Shown: one piece after another, positions 1 through 9,008 of the stretch | How the letters are laid out: each line of letters starts with the position of its first letter | Position numbering within the stretch: position 1 is the first letter of the stretch | Assembly (NCBI RefSeq): GCF_002338065.1 | Contig: NZ_DDHJ01000004.1 | Location: 888,059 to 952,058, forward strand | Direction: 5' to 3' | From: Pseudomonas sp. UBA1879 | GTDB taxonomy: Bacteria > Pseudomonadota > Gammaproteobacteria > Pseudomonadales > Pseudomonadaceae | DNA length: 64,000 nt | Position numbers and translations under genes: made by a program | The notes under the pieces: model-generated | What the model was told of the DNA's origin: nothing | Database searches by the model: none | What the model saw: only the letters and a program-made list of their open reading frames with translations

Positions 1-569
1 GTCAGCTGTTCGAAACCCGCAACACCATCGCGGTCTATGCCACCACCGAGCCCAACGAAGCATTGGCGCTGGGCGGCACCACGACAATCCTGCACGAAGG
101 TCGGCTGATCCAGAGCGGCAGGACCCCCGAGGTCTACCACCAGCCGAAAACCGTGCTGGCCGCTGAGCTGTTTTCCGAGCCGCCGATCAACCTGATGCCG
201 GGCCGCATCGATGGCAACGAAGTCAGCTTCGCCAACTTCGTGCATTTCCCGCTCAACGTCGACCTGCGCAAGATCGGCGACGGCGACTACCGCTTCGGCG
301 TGCGCCCCAGCCACCTGAGCCTGGTGCCGTCCAACGACGATGATCTGGAATTGGCGGTCACCGTGGAGCTGGCGGAAATCAGCGGCTCTGAAACCTTCCT
401 TCATGTGCGCAACGAGCATTTTTCGTTGGTGCTGCACCTGCCGGGCGTGCATGAGTACGACGTTGATACGCCGATCCGCGTGTACATCCCGACCCACAAA
501 TTGTTCGTATTCGATCAGCAGGGCGGGCTCATTCAGGCGCCCGGTCTGCGCATGGCGAGGGTTGCCTGA
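1..569 (+). CDS. glpS: Glycerol ABC transporter ATP-binding subunit GlpS, 5' end cut by window
   Basis: This is the C-terminal half of an ABC ATPase; the Walker A, signature and Walker B parts lie before the window. The readable frame starts at base 3. It begins just before the switch (H-loop) region and continues into a TOBE-type regulatory domain of the MalK/UgpC kind. Where a sister ATPase reads VYVTHDQLEA, this protein reads VYATTEPNEA, so the H-loop histidine is replaced by threonine (codon 45-47). Its stop overlaps the glpT start by one base. Gene order (ATPase-ATPase-permease-permease-DUF2160-binding protein) matches the rhizobial glpSTPQUV glycerol importer, which supports the assignment. 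A general sugar or spermidine importer is less likely because of the DUF2160 gene. Confidence 0.85.
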   Translation, partial: QLFETRNTIAVYATTEPNEALALGGTTTILHEGRLIQSGRTPEVYHQPKTVLAAELFSEPPINLMPGRIDGNEVSFANFVHFPLNVDLRKIGDGDYRFGVRPSHLSLVPSNDDDLELAVTVELAEISGSETFLHVRNEHFSLVLHLPGVHEYDVDTPIRVYIPTHKLFVFDQQGGLIQAPGLRMARVA

Positions 570-1699
570 TGGCCGAGATCCGCTTGCAACAACTCGCGCA
601 CAGCTACAGCGCAAACCCCAGTGGCCCCGAGGATTACGCGATCCGCGAGATGACCCACATCTGGGAGCAGGGCGGGGCGTACGCCTTGCTCGGGCCATCC
701 GGCTGTGGCAAATCGACCTTGCTCAACATTATTTCCGGCCTGCTCAGTCCTTCTGAAGGCAAGGTGATGTTCGACACCACGGTGGTTAACGACATGTCGC
801 CCGAGCAGCGCAACATCGCTCAGGTTTTCCAGTTCCCGGTGGTCTACGACACCATGACGGTGTACGACAATCTCGCGTTCCCGCTGCGCAATCAGGGCAT
901 GGACGAGGCGAAAATCCAGACCAAGGTGCAGGAAATCGCCGATGTGCTGGACCTGCAGCCGCTGCTGAAAAAGAAAGCCAAAGGCCTGACGGCGGACGAA
1001 AAACAGAAAGTGTCCATGGGCCGCGGGCTGGTGCGCGATGACGTATCGGCGATCCTGTTCGACGAACCGTTGACCGTGATCGACCCGCACCTGAAGTGGA
1101 AACTGCGGCGCAAGCTCAAGCAGATCCACGAGCAATTCAACATCACCATGGTCTACGTCACCCACGATCAGCTCGAAGCCTCGACCTTCGCTGACAAGAT
1201 CGCGGTGATGTACGGCGGCCAGATCGTGCAGTTCGGCACCCCGCGGGAATTGTTCGAGAAGCCCCATCACACCTTCGTCGGCTACTTCATCGGCAGCCCT
1301 GGCATGAACCTCATTGAGGTCAAGCCCGAGGCAGGTGGGGTGGGCTTTGGCGGCATTCACCTGCCGTTGTCCGAGGCCTTGCAGCAACGCCTGGCATCGA
1401 CCCCGTGGAAAACGCTCAAAGTCGGCATCCGGCCTGAGTTCGTGCATGTGTGGGACGGGCCGTTCGACGACGCGATGTGCGCGGACGTGACCTACGTCGA
1501 GGATCTGGGGACGTACAAAATCCTCACCCTCACCCTGGCGGGGCAGTCATTGAAGGTCCGTCTGCAGGAAGACAAACCGGTGCCGCAAGGCCAGGCCTGG
1601 ATCAGTTTTCCCGCCCAGTGGCTGATGCTGTACGCCGATGAATTTCTGCTGGAGGCCGACGCGAACACGGTGTCGGCCAGTGAGGTGCCCCATGAGTAA
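569..1699 (+). CDS. glpT: Glycerol ABC transporter ATP-binding protein GlpT
   Basis: This is the second ATPase of the importer (376 aa) and should power glycerol uptake at the inner membrane. Walker A is G42-PSGCGK-S-T50, Walker B is ILFDE ending at E166, and the H-loop His is H199 in VTHDQ. The ABC signature is degenerate: at residues 140-146 LTADEKQ stands where LSGGQ-x-Q is expected. A TOBE region follows after about residue 245. The ATG overlaps the glpS stop by one base, and the gene overlaps the glpP start by 8 bases, indicating translational coupling. Together with the missing H-loop His in GlpS, this suggests an asymmetric ATPase heterodimer. Family assignment is firm; the substrate rests on operon order. 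Confidence 0.88.
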   Translation: MAEIRLQQLAHSYSANPSGPEDYAIREMTHIWEQGGAYALLGPSGCGKSTLLNIISGLLSPSEGKVMFDTTVVNDMSPEQRNIAQVFQFPVVYDTMTVYDNLAFPLRNQGMDEAKIQTKVQEIADVLDLQPLLKKKAKGLTADEKQKVSMGRGLVRDDVSAILFDEPLTVIDPHLKWKLRRKLKQIHEQFNITMVYVTHDQLEASTFADKIAVMYGGQIVQFGTPRELFEKPHHTFVGYFIGSPGMNLIEVKPEAGGVGFGGIHLPLSEALQQRLASTPWKTLKVGIRPEFVHVWDGPFDDAMCADVTYVEDLGTYKILTLTLAGQSLKVRLQEDKPVPQGQAWISFPAQWLMLYADEFLLEADANTVSASEVPHE

Positions 1700-2558
1700 G
1701 GTGCAGAACAACAAAGCCTGGTGGCTGGTGCTGCCGGTGTTTCTGCTGGTGGCGTTCAGCGCCATCATCCCGATGATGACCGTGGTCAACTACTCGGTGC
1801 AGGACATCTTCGACCAGTCCAGCCGCTATTTTGTCGGCGCCGACTGGTTCAAGCAGGTGCTGCAAGACCCGCGTCTGCACGACTCGCTGTTGCGTCAGTT
1901 CATCTATTCGGGCTGCGTGCTGCTGATCGAAATCCCGCTGGGTATCGCCATTGCCTTGACCATGCCGACCAAGGGTCGCTGGTCGTCGGTGTGCCTGATC
2001 GTCATGACCATCCCGCTGCTGATTCCCTGGAACGTGGTTGGCACCATTTGGCAGATCTTCGGCCGCGGCGACATTGGCTTGCTGGGCTGGTTTCTCAACA
2101 ACGTGCTGCACATCAACTACAACTACGCGGCCAACGCCTCGGACGCCTGGGTGACCGTGCTGATCATCGACGTCTGGCATTGGACCTCGTTGGTGGCGCT
2201 GCTCTGCTACTCGGGCTTGCGGGCGATTCCTGACGTGTACTACCAGGCAGCACGGATTGATCGGGCGTCGAACTGGGCGGTTTTCCGACACATTCAGTTG
2301 CCGAAGATGAAGAGCGTGCTGCTGATCGCCGTGATGCTGCGCTTCATGGACAGCTTCATGATTTATACCGAGCCTTTCGTGCTCACCGGGGGCGGCCCGG
2401 GCAACTCGACGACCTTCCTCAGTCAGACCCTGACGACCATGGCCCTCGGCCAGTTCGACCTGGGCCCTGCGGCAGCGTTCTCGTTGGTGTATTTCCTGAT
2501 CATCCTGCTGGTGTCGTGGGTGTTCTACACCGCCATGACCCACGGCGAAAAGAACTGA
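1692..2558 (+). CDS. glpP: Glycerol ABC transporter permease GlpP
   Basis: Inner-membrane permease of the BPD_transp_1 family, 288 aa, with about six hydrophobic segments. The EAA loop that contacts the ATPase is visible as YQAARIDRASNWAVF followed by IQLP in the C-terminal third. I chose the ATG at 1692 (MSKVQNN), which overlaps the end of glpT; an upstream in-frame start at 1638 would add 18 residues of GlpT-overlapping sequence without membrane character. It would pair with GlpQ to form the channel. It lies 9 bases before glpQ. Confidence 0.87.
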   Translation: MSKVQNNKAWWLVLPVFLLVAFSAIIPMMTVVNYSVQDIFDQSSRYFVGADWFKQVLQDPRLHDSLLRQFIYSGCVLLIEIPLGIAIALTMPTKGRWSSVCLIVMTIPLLIPWNVVGTIWQIFGRGDIGLLGWFLNNVLHINYNYAANASDAWVTVLIIDVWHWTSLVALLCYSGLRAIPDVYYQAARIDRASNWAVFRHIQLPKMKSVLLIAVMLRFMDSFMIYTEPFVLTGGGPGNSTTFLSQTLTTMALGQFDLGPAAAFSLVYFLIILLVSWVFYTAMTHGEKN

Positions 2559-2567
2559 GGAGCGGCC

Positions 2568-3368
<801 letters not shown>

Positions 3369-3380
3369 GGAGTCGAAAAA

Positions 3381-3653
3381 ATGGAGTGGATGTCCTGGAC
3401 ATTGCCGACTGCTATTTTCTTCGCGTCCATCGCTGCCATTCTGGTGGGGATGACCGTTTGGGAATTGCGCTCGGCGAGCATCGAACGTCGCGGTTTTCTG
3501 CCGATCGCCACCACCCGTGGCGACCGGTTGTTCATCGGTCTTCTCGGTAGCGCCTACCTGCATTTGCTGGTCATAGGCGCGACCGACTGGAGCATCTGGG
3601 TCGCGTCGGGGCTGTCCCTGGTCTGGCTGTTGGTGGTAATGCGTTGGGGTTGA
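3381..3653 (+). CDS. glpU: Small DUF2160 membrane protein of the glycerol transporter operon (GlpU-like)
   Basis: Small integral membrane protein of 90 aa with about three hydrophobic helices (roughly residues 5-25, 45-65 and 67-85) and no catalytic motif. DUF2160 proteins are found almost only between the permease and binding-protein genes of glpSTPQUV-type operons, the position it holds here. Its role is unknown; it may stabilise or assist the permease. The ATG is preceded by GAGGAG (3367-3372). Confidence 0.75.
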   Translation: MEWMSWTLPTAIFFASIAAILVGMTVWELRSASIERRGFLPIATTRGDRLFIGLLGSAYLHLLVIGATDWSIWVASGLSLVWLLVVMRWG

Positions 3654-3734
3654 AGGCTGGCCGGCCTGTTGTGGCAGGTCGATTGGCGGGATTTGCAAAG
3701 CGGGACTACATAAGAATCAACACTGGAGGTGTCT

Positions 3735-5507
3735 ATGTTCAATAAGAAAAACAAGCTGCGACATAGTGTGACGGTTGCGACGATGGTCATGCTCAGTGGC
3801 CTGAGCGTGTCGGCGTGGGCCGATCAATACGAGGATGCCGCGAAGAAATGGGCAGCCAGCGAGTTCAAGCCGACGACCCTGTCCGATGCTGATCAGCTCA
3901 AGGAACTGGAATGGTTCATCAAGGCTGCGGAACCGTTCCGTGGGATGGACATCAAGGTCGTGTCCGAAACCCTGACCACCCACGAATACGAGTCGAAAAC
4001 GCTGGCCAAAGCGTTCACTGAAATCACCGGCATCAAAGTGACCCACGACCTGCTGCAAGAAGGCGATGTCATTGAGAAGCTGCAAACCGCCATGCAGTCG
4101 GACAAAAGCATCTACGACGGTTGGGTTAACGACTCCGACCTGATCGGTACACACTTCCGCTACGGCAAGGCGCTGTCTCTGACAGACCTGATGGCCAGTG
4201 CCGAAGGTGCGAAAGTCACCTCGCCTACGCTCGACATCAAAGACTTCATCGGCACCTCGTTCACCACTGCGCCCGACGGCAAGCTGTATCAGCTGCCCGA
4301 CCAACAGTTCGCCAACCTGTACTGGTTCCGTGCCGACTGGTTCGAGCGTCCTGACCTGAAGAAAAAATTCAAGGACAAGTACGGCTACGAGCTGGGCGTT
4401 CCGGTGAACTGGTCAGCCTATGAAGACATTGCCAAATTCTTCAGCGAAGACGTCAAGGAAATCGACGGCAAGAAAGTCTATGGTCACATGGACTACGGCA
4501 AGAAAGACCCGTCTCTGGGCTGGCGTTTCACTGATGCCTGGTTCTCCATGGCGGGCAGCGGCGACAAAGGCCTGCCCAACGGTCTGCCGGTGGACGAGTG
4601 GGGCATTCGCGTCGAGGACTGCCATCCGGTCGGCTCCAGCATCACCCGTGGTGGCGACACCAACGGCCCGGCCGCTGTCTACGCGACTCAGAAATACATC
4701 GACTGGCTGAAGGCCTACGCGCCACCTGAAGCGGCGGGCATGACCTTCTCCGAGTCCGGCCCGGTGCCTTCGCAAGGTAACGTTGCGCAACAAATTTTCT
4801 GGTACACCGCGTTTACGGCCGACATGACCAAGCCTGGTCTGCCGGTGATGAACGCCGACGGCACGCCGAAGTGGCGGATGGCGCCGTCGCCGAAAGGGCC
4901 GTACTGGAAAGAAGGCATGAAACTGGGCTATCAGGACGTAGGGTCGTGGACCTTCCTGAAGTCGTCTGACGAGAAAAAACGTCTGGCCGCCTGGCTCTAC
5001 GCGCAGTTCGTGACCTCCAAATCGGTTTCGCTGAAGAAAACCATCGTCGGTCTGACGCCGATTCGCGAGTCGGACATCAACTCCAAGGAGATGACCGCGC
5101 TGGCGCCGAAACTCGGTGGTCTGGTGGAGTTCTATCGCAGCCCGGCCCGTGTGCAATGGTCGCCGACCGGCACCAACGTTCCGGACTACCCGAAACTGGC
5201 GCAACTGTGGTGGAGCCACGTGGCTGAAGCGGTAACCGGCGAGAAAACTGCCCAGGCGGCACTTGACGGTCTGGCCAAGGATCAGGACGCGATCATGACC
5301 CGCATCGAGCGCTCCAAGGTTCAAGAGGCGAGCAATTGCGCGCCGAAAATGAACCCGGAAACGTCGGCGGAAGAGTGGTACAGCAAAGCTGAGCAGAGTG
5401 GCGGCAAGTTCCTCGCGCCGCAACGCAAACTGGCCAACGAAAAACCGAAGGGCGAAACCATCGCTTATTCGGACCTGCTGAAAAGCTGGGAAGCGGCCAA
5501 GAAGTAA
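3735..5507 (+). CDS. glpV: Glycerol ABC transporter periplasmic binding protein GlpV
   Basis: Periplasmic solute-binding protein of 590 aa, near the length of the glycerol-binding family and longer than typical sugar-binding proteins. A Sec signal peptide covers about residues 1-28: basic KKNKLR, a hydrophobic stretch, and an AWA cleavage site before DQYED. I chose the ATG at 3735 because GGAGG (3725-3729) sits 5 bases upstream; a GTG two codons earlier lies inside that ribosome-binding site. It delivers substrate to GlpP/GlpQ. It ends the operon, followed 14 bases later by a strong terminator. Confidence 0.86.
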   Translation: MFNKKNKLRHSVTVATMVMLSGLSVSAWADQYEDAAKKWAASEFKPTTLSDADQLKELEWFIKAAEPFRGMDIKVVSETLTTHEYESKTLAKAFTEITGIKVTHDLLQEGDVIEKLQTAMQSDKSIYDGWVNDSDLIGTHFRYGKALSLTDLMASAEGAKVTSPTLDIKDFIGTSFTTAPDGKLYQLPDQQFANLYWFRADWFERPDLKKKFKDKYGYELGVPVNWSAYEDIAKFFSEDVKEIDGKKVYGHMDYGKKDPSLGWRFTDAWFSMAGSGDKGLPNGLPVDEWGIRVEDCHPVGSSITRGGDTNGPAAVYATQKYIDWLKAYAPPEAAGMTFSESGPVPSQGNVAQQIFWYTAFTADMTKPGLPVMNADGTPKWRMAPSPKGPYWKEGMKLGYQDVGSWTFLKSSDEKKRLAAWLYAQFVTSKSVSLKKTIVGLTPIRESDINSKEMTALAPKLGGLVEFYRSPARVQWSPTGTNVPDYPKLAQLWWSHVAEAVTGEKTAQAALDGLAKDQDAIMTRIERSKVQEASNCAPKMNPETSAEEWYSKAEQSGGKFLAPQRKLANEKPKGETIAYSDLLKSWEAAKK

Positions 5508-5521
5508 GCGCTGACGAAATG

Positions 5522-5554
5522 AAAAAACGGCACCTTCGGGTGCCGTTTTTTTTT
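5522..5554 (+). terminator. Rho-independent terminator of the glp operon
   Basis: Stem ACGGCACC/GGTGCCGT with a TTCG tetraloop, followed by nine T residues. It lies directly after the glpV stop. Confidence 0.95.
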
Positions 5555-5587
5555 GCCAATAACGCTTATCTCTCCAACACATCCGTA

Positions 5588-5678
5588 CCTGTAGGAGTGA
5601 GCTTGCTCGCGATTGCGGTGGCAGATGTTACATCGAGGGGAGCTGGCACCACGCTGACGCGGGCAAGCTCCCGCAGGG
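5588..5678. repeat. REP-type palindromic element (degenerate pair)
   Basis: The left arm carries TGTAGGAGTGAGCTTGCTCG and the right arm an inverted partner GGCAAGCTCCCGCAGG, about 50 bases apart. The same left-arm family recurs near-perfectly at 25256-25347. The gap between the glp terminator and folD holds nothing else. Confidence 0.8.
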
Positions 5679-5738
5679 CTTGCATGCCCGCCAGATCAAT
5701 CGCCTGGCGCCGACATGTTGTGCGTGGGTGAGGGGCGG

Positions 5739-6593
5739 TCAGCTGTGCAGCGTTTCTGCTGCATACAGGGTGTTCTCCAGCAAACCGGCACGGGTCATCG
5801 GGCCCACACCACCAGGCACCGGCGTGATCCAGCCAGCGCGGGGCAGGGCGGTCTCGTAGACCACGTCGCCCACCAGCTTGCCGTCTTCCTGACGGTTGAT
5901 GCCGACATCGATCACAATCGCGCCTTCCTTGATCCACTCGCCCTTGACCAGTCCCGGCTTGCCCGCCGCCACGACCACCAGATCCGCGCGGCCCACATGG
6001 CCCGCCAGATCCTGCGTGAAGCGGTGCGTGACGGTGACCGTGCAACCCGCCAACAATAGCTCCATGGCCATGGGGCGACCCACGATATTGGATGCGCCCA
6101 CGACTACGGCGTCTTTCCCGTACAGGTCCACGCCGGTGCTTTCCAATAGGGTCATGATGCCTTTCGGGGTGCAGGGGCGCAGCAGCGGAATGCGCTGGGC
6201 TAGCCGCCCGACATTGTAGGGATGGAAGCCATCGACATCCTTGTCAGGACGGATGCGCTCCAGAAGCGGCGAAGAATCGAGATGCGCCGGTAGCGGCAAT
6301 TGCAGCAGGATGCCATCGATGGCCGGGTCTTCGTTGAGGCTGTCGATCAGGTCGGTCAGCTCGGTCTGGGTGGTTTCGCTGGGCAGGTCGTAGGCCCGGG
6401 AAATGAAGCCGACCTCTTCGCAGTCTTTGCGTTTGTGCGAGACGTAAACCTGAGAGGCGGGGTCGCTGCCGACCAGAATCACCGCGAGGCCCGGCGTACG
6501 CAGCCCTTGCTCGCGACGTTCGGCAACTCGTTGAGCGATCTGCTGGCGCAGTTTGGCTGCGATCGCTTTGCCGTCTATTAGTTTTGCAGTCAT
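5739..6593 (-). CDS. folD: Bifunctional methylenetetrahydrofolate dehydrogenase/cyclohydrolase FolD
   Basis: Cytosolic enzyme (284 aa) interconverting 5,10-methylene-, 5,10-methenyl- and 10-formyl-tetrahydrofolate with NADP. Visible signatures are the cyclohydrolase region with YVSHKRKDCEEVG, whose lysine is catalytic, the QLPLP motif, and the NADP site VVGASNIVGRPMAMELL. Near the C-terminus is the conserved PVPGGVGPMTRAGLLENT stretch. The length is normal and the start is MTAKLIDGK. It is transcribed convergently with the glp operon and divergently from the tRNA block. From memory it lies near the same tRNA/tig region in P. aeruginosa. Confidence 0.96.
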   Translation of the reverse strand: MTAKLIDGKAIAAKLRQQIAQRVAERREQGLRTPGLAVILVGSDPASQVYVSHKRKDCEEVGFISRAYDLPSETTQTELTDLIDSLNEDPAIDGILLQLPLPAHLDSSPLLERIRPDKDVDGFHPYNVGRLAQRIPLLRPCTPKGIMTLLESTGVDLYGKDAVVVGASNIVGRPMAMELLLAGCTVTVTHRFTQDLAGHVGRADLVVVAAGKPGLVKGEWIKEGAIVIDVGINRQEDGKLVGDVVYETALPRAGWITPVPGGVGPMTRAGLLENTLYAAETLHS

Positions 6594-6725
6594 TACGCGT
6601 GATTAACCATCGGAAGGGTGGGAAAAAGAGCGCGCATTCTCGCATGACCTGACGCATGGGCAAAGGCGGTTGGTCCGCTTAATAAGCTAAGCCCTTTAAT
6701 TAACTGAATTTTTTAGAAAAAAGTG

Positions 6726-6752
6726 TTGACGACCCTCAAGGCCGTCTATAAG
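6726..6752 (+). promoter_or_regulatory. Candidate sigma-70 promoter of the tRNA block
   Basis: TTGACG (6726-6731) and TATAAG (6747-6752) with a 15-base spacer, set in an AT-rich stretch between folD and tRNA-Arg. It is the only plausible promoter seen before the tRNAs and would leave a leader of about 140 bases. Confidence 0.45.
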
Positions 6753-6902
6753 ATTCGTCGCACTTGTCGGGCACAACCCCACACAGGATAAGCCGGAAGC
6801 GGCGAATCAAGTCGAAAGGTTGATTAAGTCAGGTAGAGTTCAGATCGGCTCAGCGTGATTGAAAGCTCTTAATTTGCAGTCTCAGGAATGCAGATTAACC
6901 AA

Positions 6903-6979
6903 GCGCCCGTAGCTCAGCTGGATAGAGCATCCGCCTTCTAAGCGGATGGTCGCAGGTTCGAGTCCTGCCGGGTGCGCCA
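6903..6979 (+). tRNA. tRNA-Arg (anticodon TCT)
   Basis: 77-nt cloverleaf: the acceptor stem GCGCCCG pairs with CGGGTGC (one G-T), the anticodon stem TCCGC/GCGGA encloses CTTCTAA, and the T-arm is GCAGG-TTCGAGT-CCTGC. CCA is encoded. It reads AGA codons. First of three co-oriented tRNA genes. Confidence 0.97.
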
Positions 6980-7018
6980 TAAAGGCAGCTTTGGCACAAG
7001 TCAGCAACAACGCAATAT

Positions 7019-7095
7019 GGTGGGCGTAGCTCAGTTGGTAGAGCACAGGATTGTGACTCCTGTTGTCGTGGGTTCGATCCCCATCGTCCACCCCA
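7019..7095 (+). tRNA. tRNA-His (anticodon GTG)
   Basis: The acceptor stem GTGGGCG pairs with CGTCCAC, with the extra G-1 at 7019 pairing the discriminator C, as is specific to tRNA-His. The anticodon loop is TTGTGAC. CCA is encoded at 7093-7095. Confidence 0.97.
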
Positions 7096-7101
7096 TATTC
7101 A

Positions 7102-7132
7102 AAAGGCGCCAGATGCACAATCTGGCGCCTTT
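7102..7132 (+). terminator. Hairpin between tRNA-His and tRNA-Leu
   Basis: A 13-bp perfect stem AAAGGCGCCAGAT/ATCTGGCGCCTTT with a 5-base loop, followed by only a weak T run (TTTGCTTT). It could be an attenuating terminator or an RNA-processing site between the tRNAs. Confidence 0.6.
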
Positions 7133-7148
7133 GCTTTAAGCGCTACAT

Positions 7149-7233
7149 GCGGACGTGGTGGAATTGGTAGACACACTGGATTTAGGTTCCAGCGCCGCGA
7201 GGCGTAAGAGTTCGAGTCTCTTCGTCCGCACCA
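7149..7233 (+). tRNA. tRNA-Leu (anticodon TAG)
   Basis: 85-nt class II tRNA with acceptor GCGGACG/CGTCCGC, anticodon loop TTTAGGT, a long variable arm, T-arm GAG-TTCGAGT-CTC and encoded CCA. It reads CUN codons. Last tRNA of the block. Confidence 0.97.
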
Positions 7234-7273
7234 GCTACAGCCTTGAGAAATGCCCTGTGCATTCCAGGGATCG

Positions 7274-7299
7274 AAAAGCCGCCTAGTGCGGCTTTTTTT
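7274..7299 (+). terminator. Rho-independent terminator after tRNA-Leu
   Basis: Stem AAAAGCCGC/GCGGCTTTT with loop CTAGT, followed by a T run of seven. It ends the tRNA transcript. Confidence 0.93.
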
Positions 7300-7606
7300 G
7301 TTTCAACGTATTGGTTTCATGCCGGTACGAGCTCGTCAGGCTATTGAGTGGCGGGCTTTTTCCGGAGTGTTTCCAGGGACTGGATCGACATTCGGTCGTG
7401 CTTCGCTTCCTTTATATAGGTGCGCGGAAAGTGCGTTCCAGACCGCTTGCGAAGACTTGAATCTTCGTTCATCTGTTCCTGGTTGCATTCCACTGTATTT
7501 ACCCTTCGTCAGTAGGGTGACTTCTTGAGTTTGACCCACTAGAATGCTTGCCCTTGATTCTGGGGTCGGAAACGGCCGGCTAACGTCTGTGCAACGAGGA
7601 ATATCC
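7300..7606. other. Intergenic region before tig; no gene seen
   Basis: About 300 bases with no convincing reading frame. It must hold the tig promoter. TTGACC at 7531 and TAGAAT at 7540 are present but not correctly spaced with each other, so no promoter is assigned. A GAGGAA ribosome-binding site lies at 7596-7601. Confidence 0.5.
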
Positions 7607-8917
7607 ATGCAAGTTTCTGTTGAAAACACTTCCGCTCTCGAGCGCCGCATGACCATTGGCGTGCCTGCTGAGCGCATCGAGACCGAAGTCAACAAGCGTC
7701 TGCAGCAGACCGCACGTAAAGCCAAGATCCCGGGCTTCCGCCCTGGCAAAGTGCCTATGAGCGTGATCCGCCAGCGTTACGAAGACGGTGCTCGTCAGGA
7801 AGCACTGGGCGACCTGATCCAGGCGACCTTCTACGAAGCTGTCGTAGAACAAAAACTGAACCCGGCCGGCGCCCCTTCTGTCGAGCCAAAGACCTTCGAA
7901 AAAGGCAAGGACCTCGAGTACGTCGCGACTTTCGAAGTGTTCCCTGAATTCTCCGTTGCCGGTTTTGAATCCGTGACCGTCGAGCGCTTGTCTGCTGATG
8001 TCGCCGATTCCGATCTGGACAACATGCTTGAAATCCTGCGCAAGCAGAACGTCCGTTACGAAGCCGCCGACCGTGCCGCTGCCAATGAAGATCAACTGAA
8101 CATTGACTTCGTGGGCAAGATCGACGGCGAAGCCTTCGCTGGCGGTTCGGCCACCGGCACTCAGCTGGTGCTGGGCTCGGGCCGCATGATCCCCGGCTTC
8201 GAAGACGGCCTGGTGGGTGCTAAAGCAGGCGAAGAGCGCGTTCTGAACCTGACGTTCCCCGAGGACTATCAGAACCTGGAACTGGCCGGTAAAACTGCCG
8301 AGTTCACCGTCACCGTCAACACCGTTTCGGCACCGACTCTGCCAGAGCTGAATGAAGCGTTCTTCACGCAGTTCGGCATCAAGGAAACGGGTATCGAAGG
8401 CTTCCGTACCGAAGTCCGCAAAAACATGGAGCGCGAGCTGCGCCAGGCCATCAAGTCCAAGGTCAAGAACCAGGTCATGGACGGTCTGCTGGCTGCCAAC
8501 CCGATTGACGTCCCCAAAGCCCTGCTGGAAAACGAAGTGAACCGCCTGCGTGTTCAAGCCGTTCAGCAATTCGGTGGCAACATCAAGCCTGACCAACTGC
8601 CAGCCGAGCTGTTCGAAGAGCAGGCCAAGCGCCGCGTCGAGCTGGGTCTGATCGTCGCTGAAGTGGTCAAGCAATTCGACCTCAAACCTGACGAAGCCCG
8701 CGTTCGCGAGCTGATCCAGGAGATGGCTTCCGCATACCAGGAGCCAGAGCAGGTCGTGGCCTGGTACTACAAGAACGAACAGCAAATGAACGAAGTGCGT
8801 TCGGTTGTGCTGGAAGAGCAAGTTGTGGATACTGTTTTGCAGAAAGCGAGCGTGACCGATAAAGCGGTCTCGTACGAAGAAGCCGTCAAGCCGGTGGAAG
8901 CTCCACAAGCCGCCTGA
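7607..8917 (+). CDS. tig: Trigger factor (ribosome-associated chaperone)
   Basis: Ribosome-bound chaperone and prolyl isomerase, 436 aa, the usual pseudomonad length. The N-terminal ribosome-docking motif GFRPGKVP is visible near residue 45. An FKBP-type PPIase domain spans about 160-245 (DFVGKIDGEAFAGG, MIPGFEDGLVGAK), and the C-terminal substrate-binding arms follow. The ATG at 7607 follows GAGGAA; the frame extends upstream to 7544 without family similarity. It is the first gene of the conserved tig-clpP-clpX-lon chaperone/protease block, which couples folding of nascent chains with quality control. Confidence 0.97.
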   Translation: MQVSVENTSALERRMTIGVPAERIETEVNKRLQQTARKAKIPGFRPGKVPMSVIRQRYEDGARQEALGDLIQATFYEAVVEQKLNPAGAPSVEPKTFEKGKDLEYVATFEVFPEFSVAGFESVTVERLSADVADSDLDNMLEILRKQNVRYEAADRAAANEDQLNIDFVGKIDGEAFAGGSATGTQLVLGSGRMIPGFEDGLVGAKAGEERVLNLTFPEDYQNLELAGKTAEFTVTVNTVSAPTLPELNEAFFTQFGIKETGIEGFRTEVRKNMERELRQAIKSKVKNQVMDGLLAANPIDVPKALLENEVNRLRVQAVQQFGGNIKPDQLPAELFEEQAKRRVELGLIVAEVVKQFDLKPDEARVRELIQEMASAYQEPEQVVAWYYKNEQQMNEVRSVVLEEQVVDTVLQKASVTDKAVSYEEAVKPVEAPQAA

Positions 8918-8941
8918 TTTCTTTCTCTCGTTCGAAAACAC

Positions 8942-8969
8942 CATAAGCCAGCCTTCGCGCTGGCTTATG
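8942..8969 (+). terminator. Hairpin between tig and clpP
   Basis: Perfect 11-bp stem CATAAGCCAGC/GCTGGCTTATG with loop CTTCGC, lacking a T run. It may attenuate transcription or protect the tig 3' end rather than terminate fully. Confidence 0.6.
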
Positions 8970-9008
8970 CGTATTCAAGACATGACTATTTGGGAGTGAA
9001 TGCGAGAC

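Noticed and set aside
6903..7233. Integrative element at the tRNA block
   Set aside because: No integrase, no duplicated tRNA 3' end, and the flanking genes are conserved core genes.
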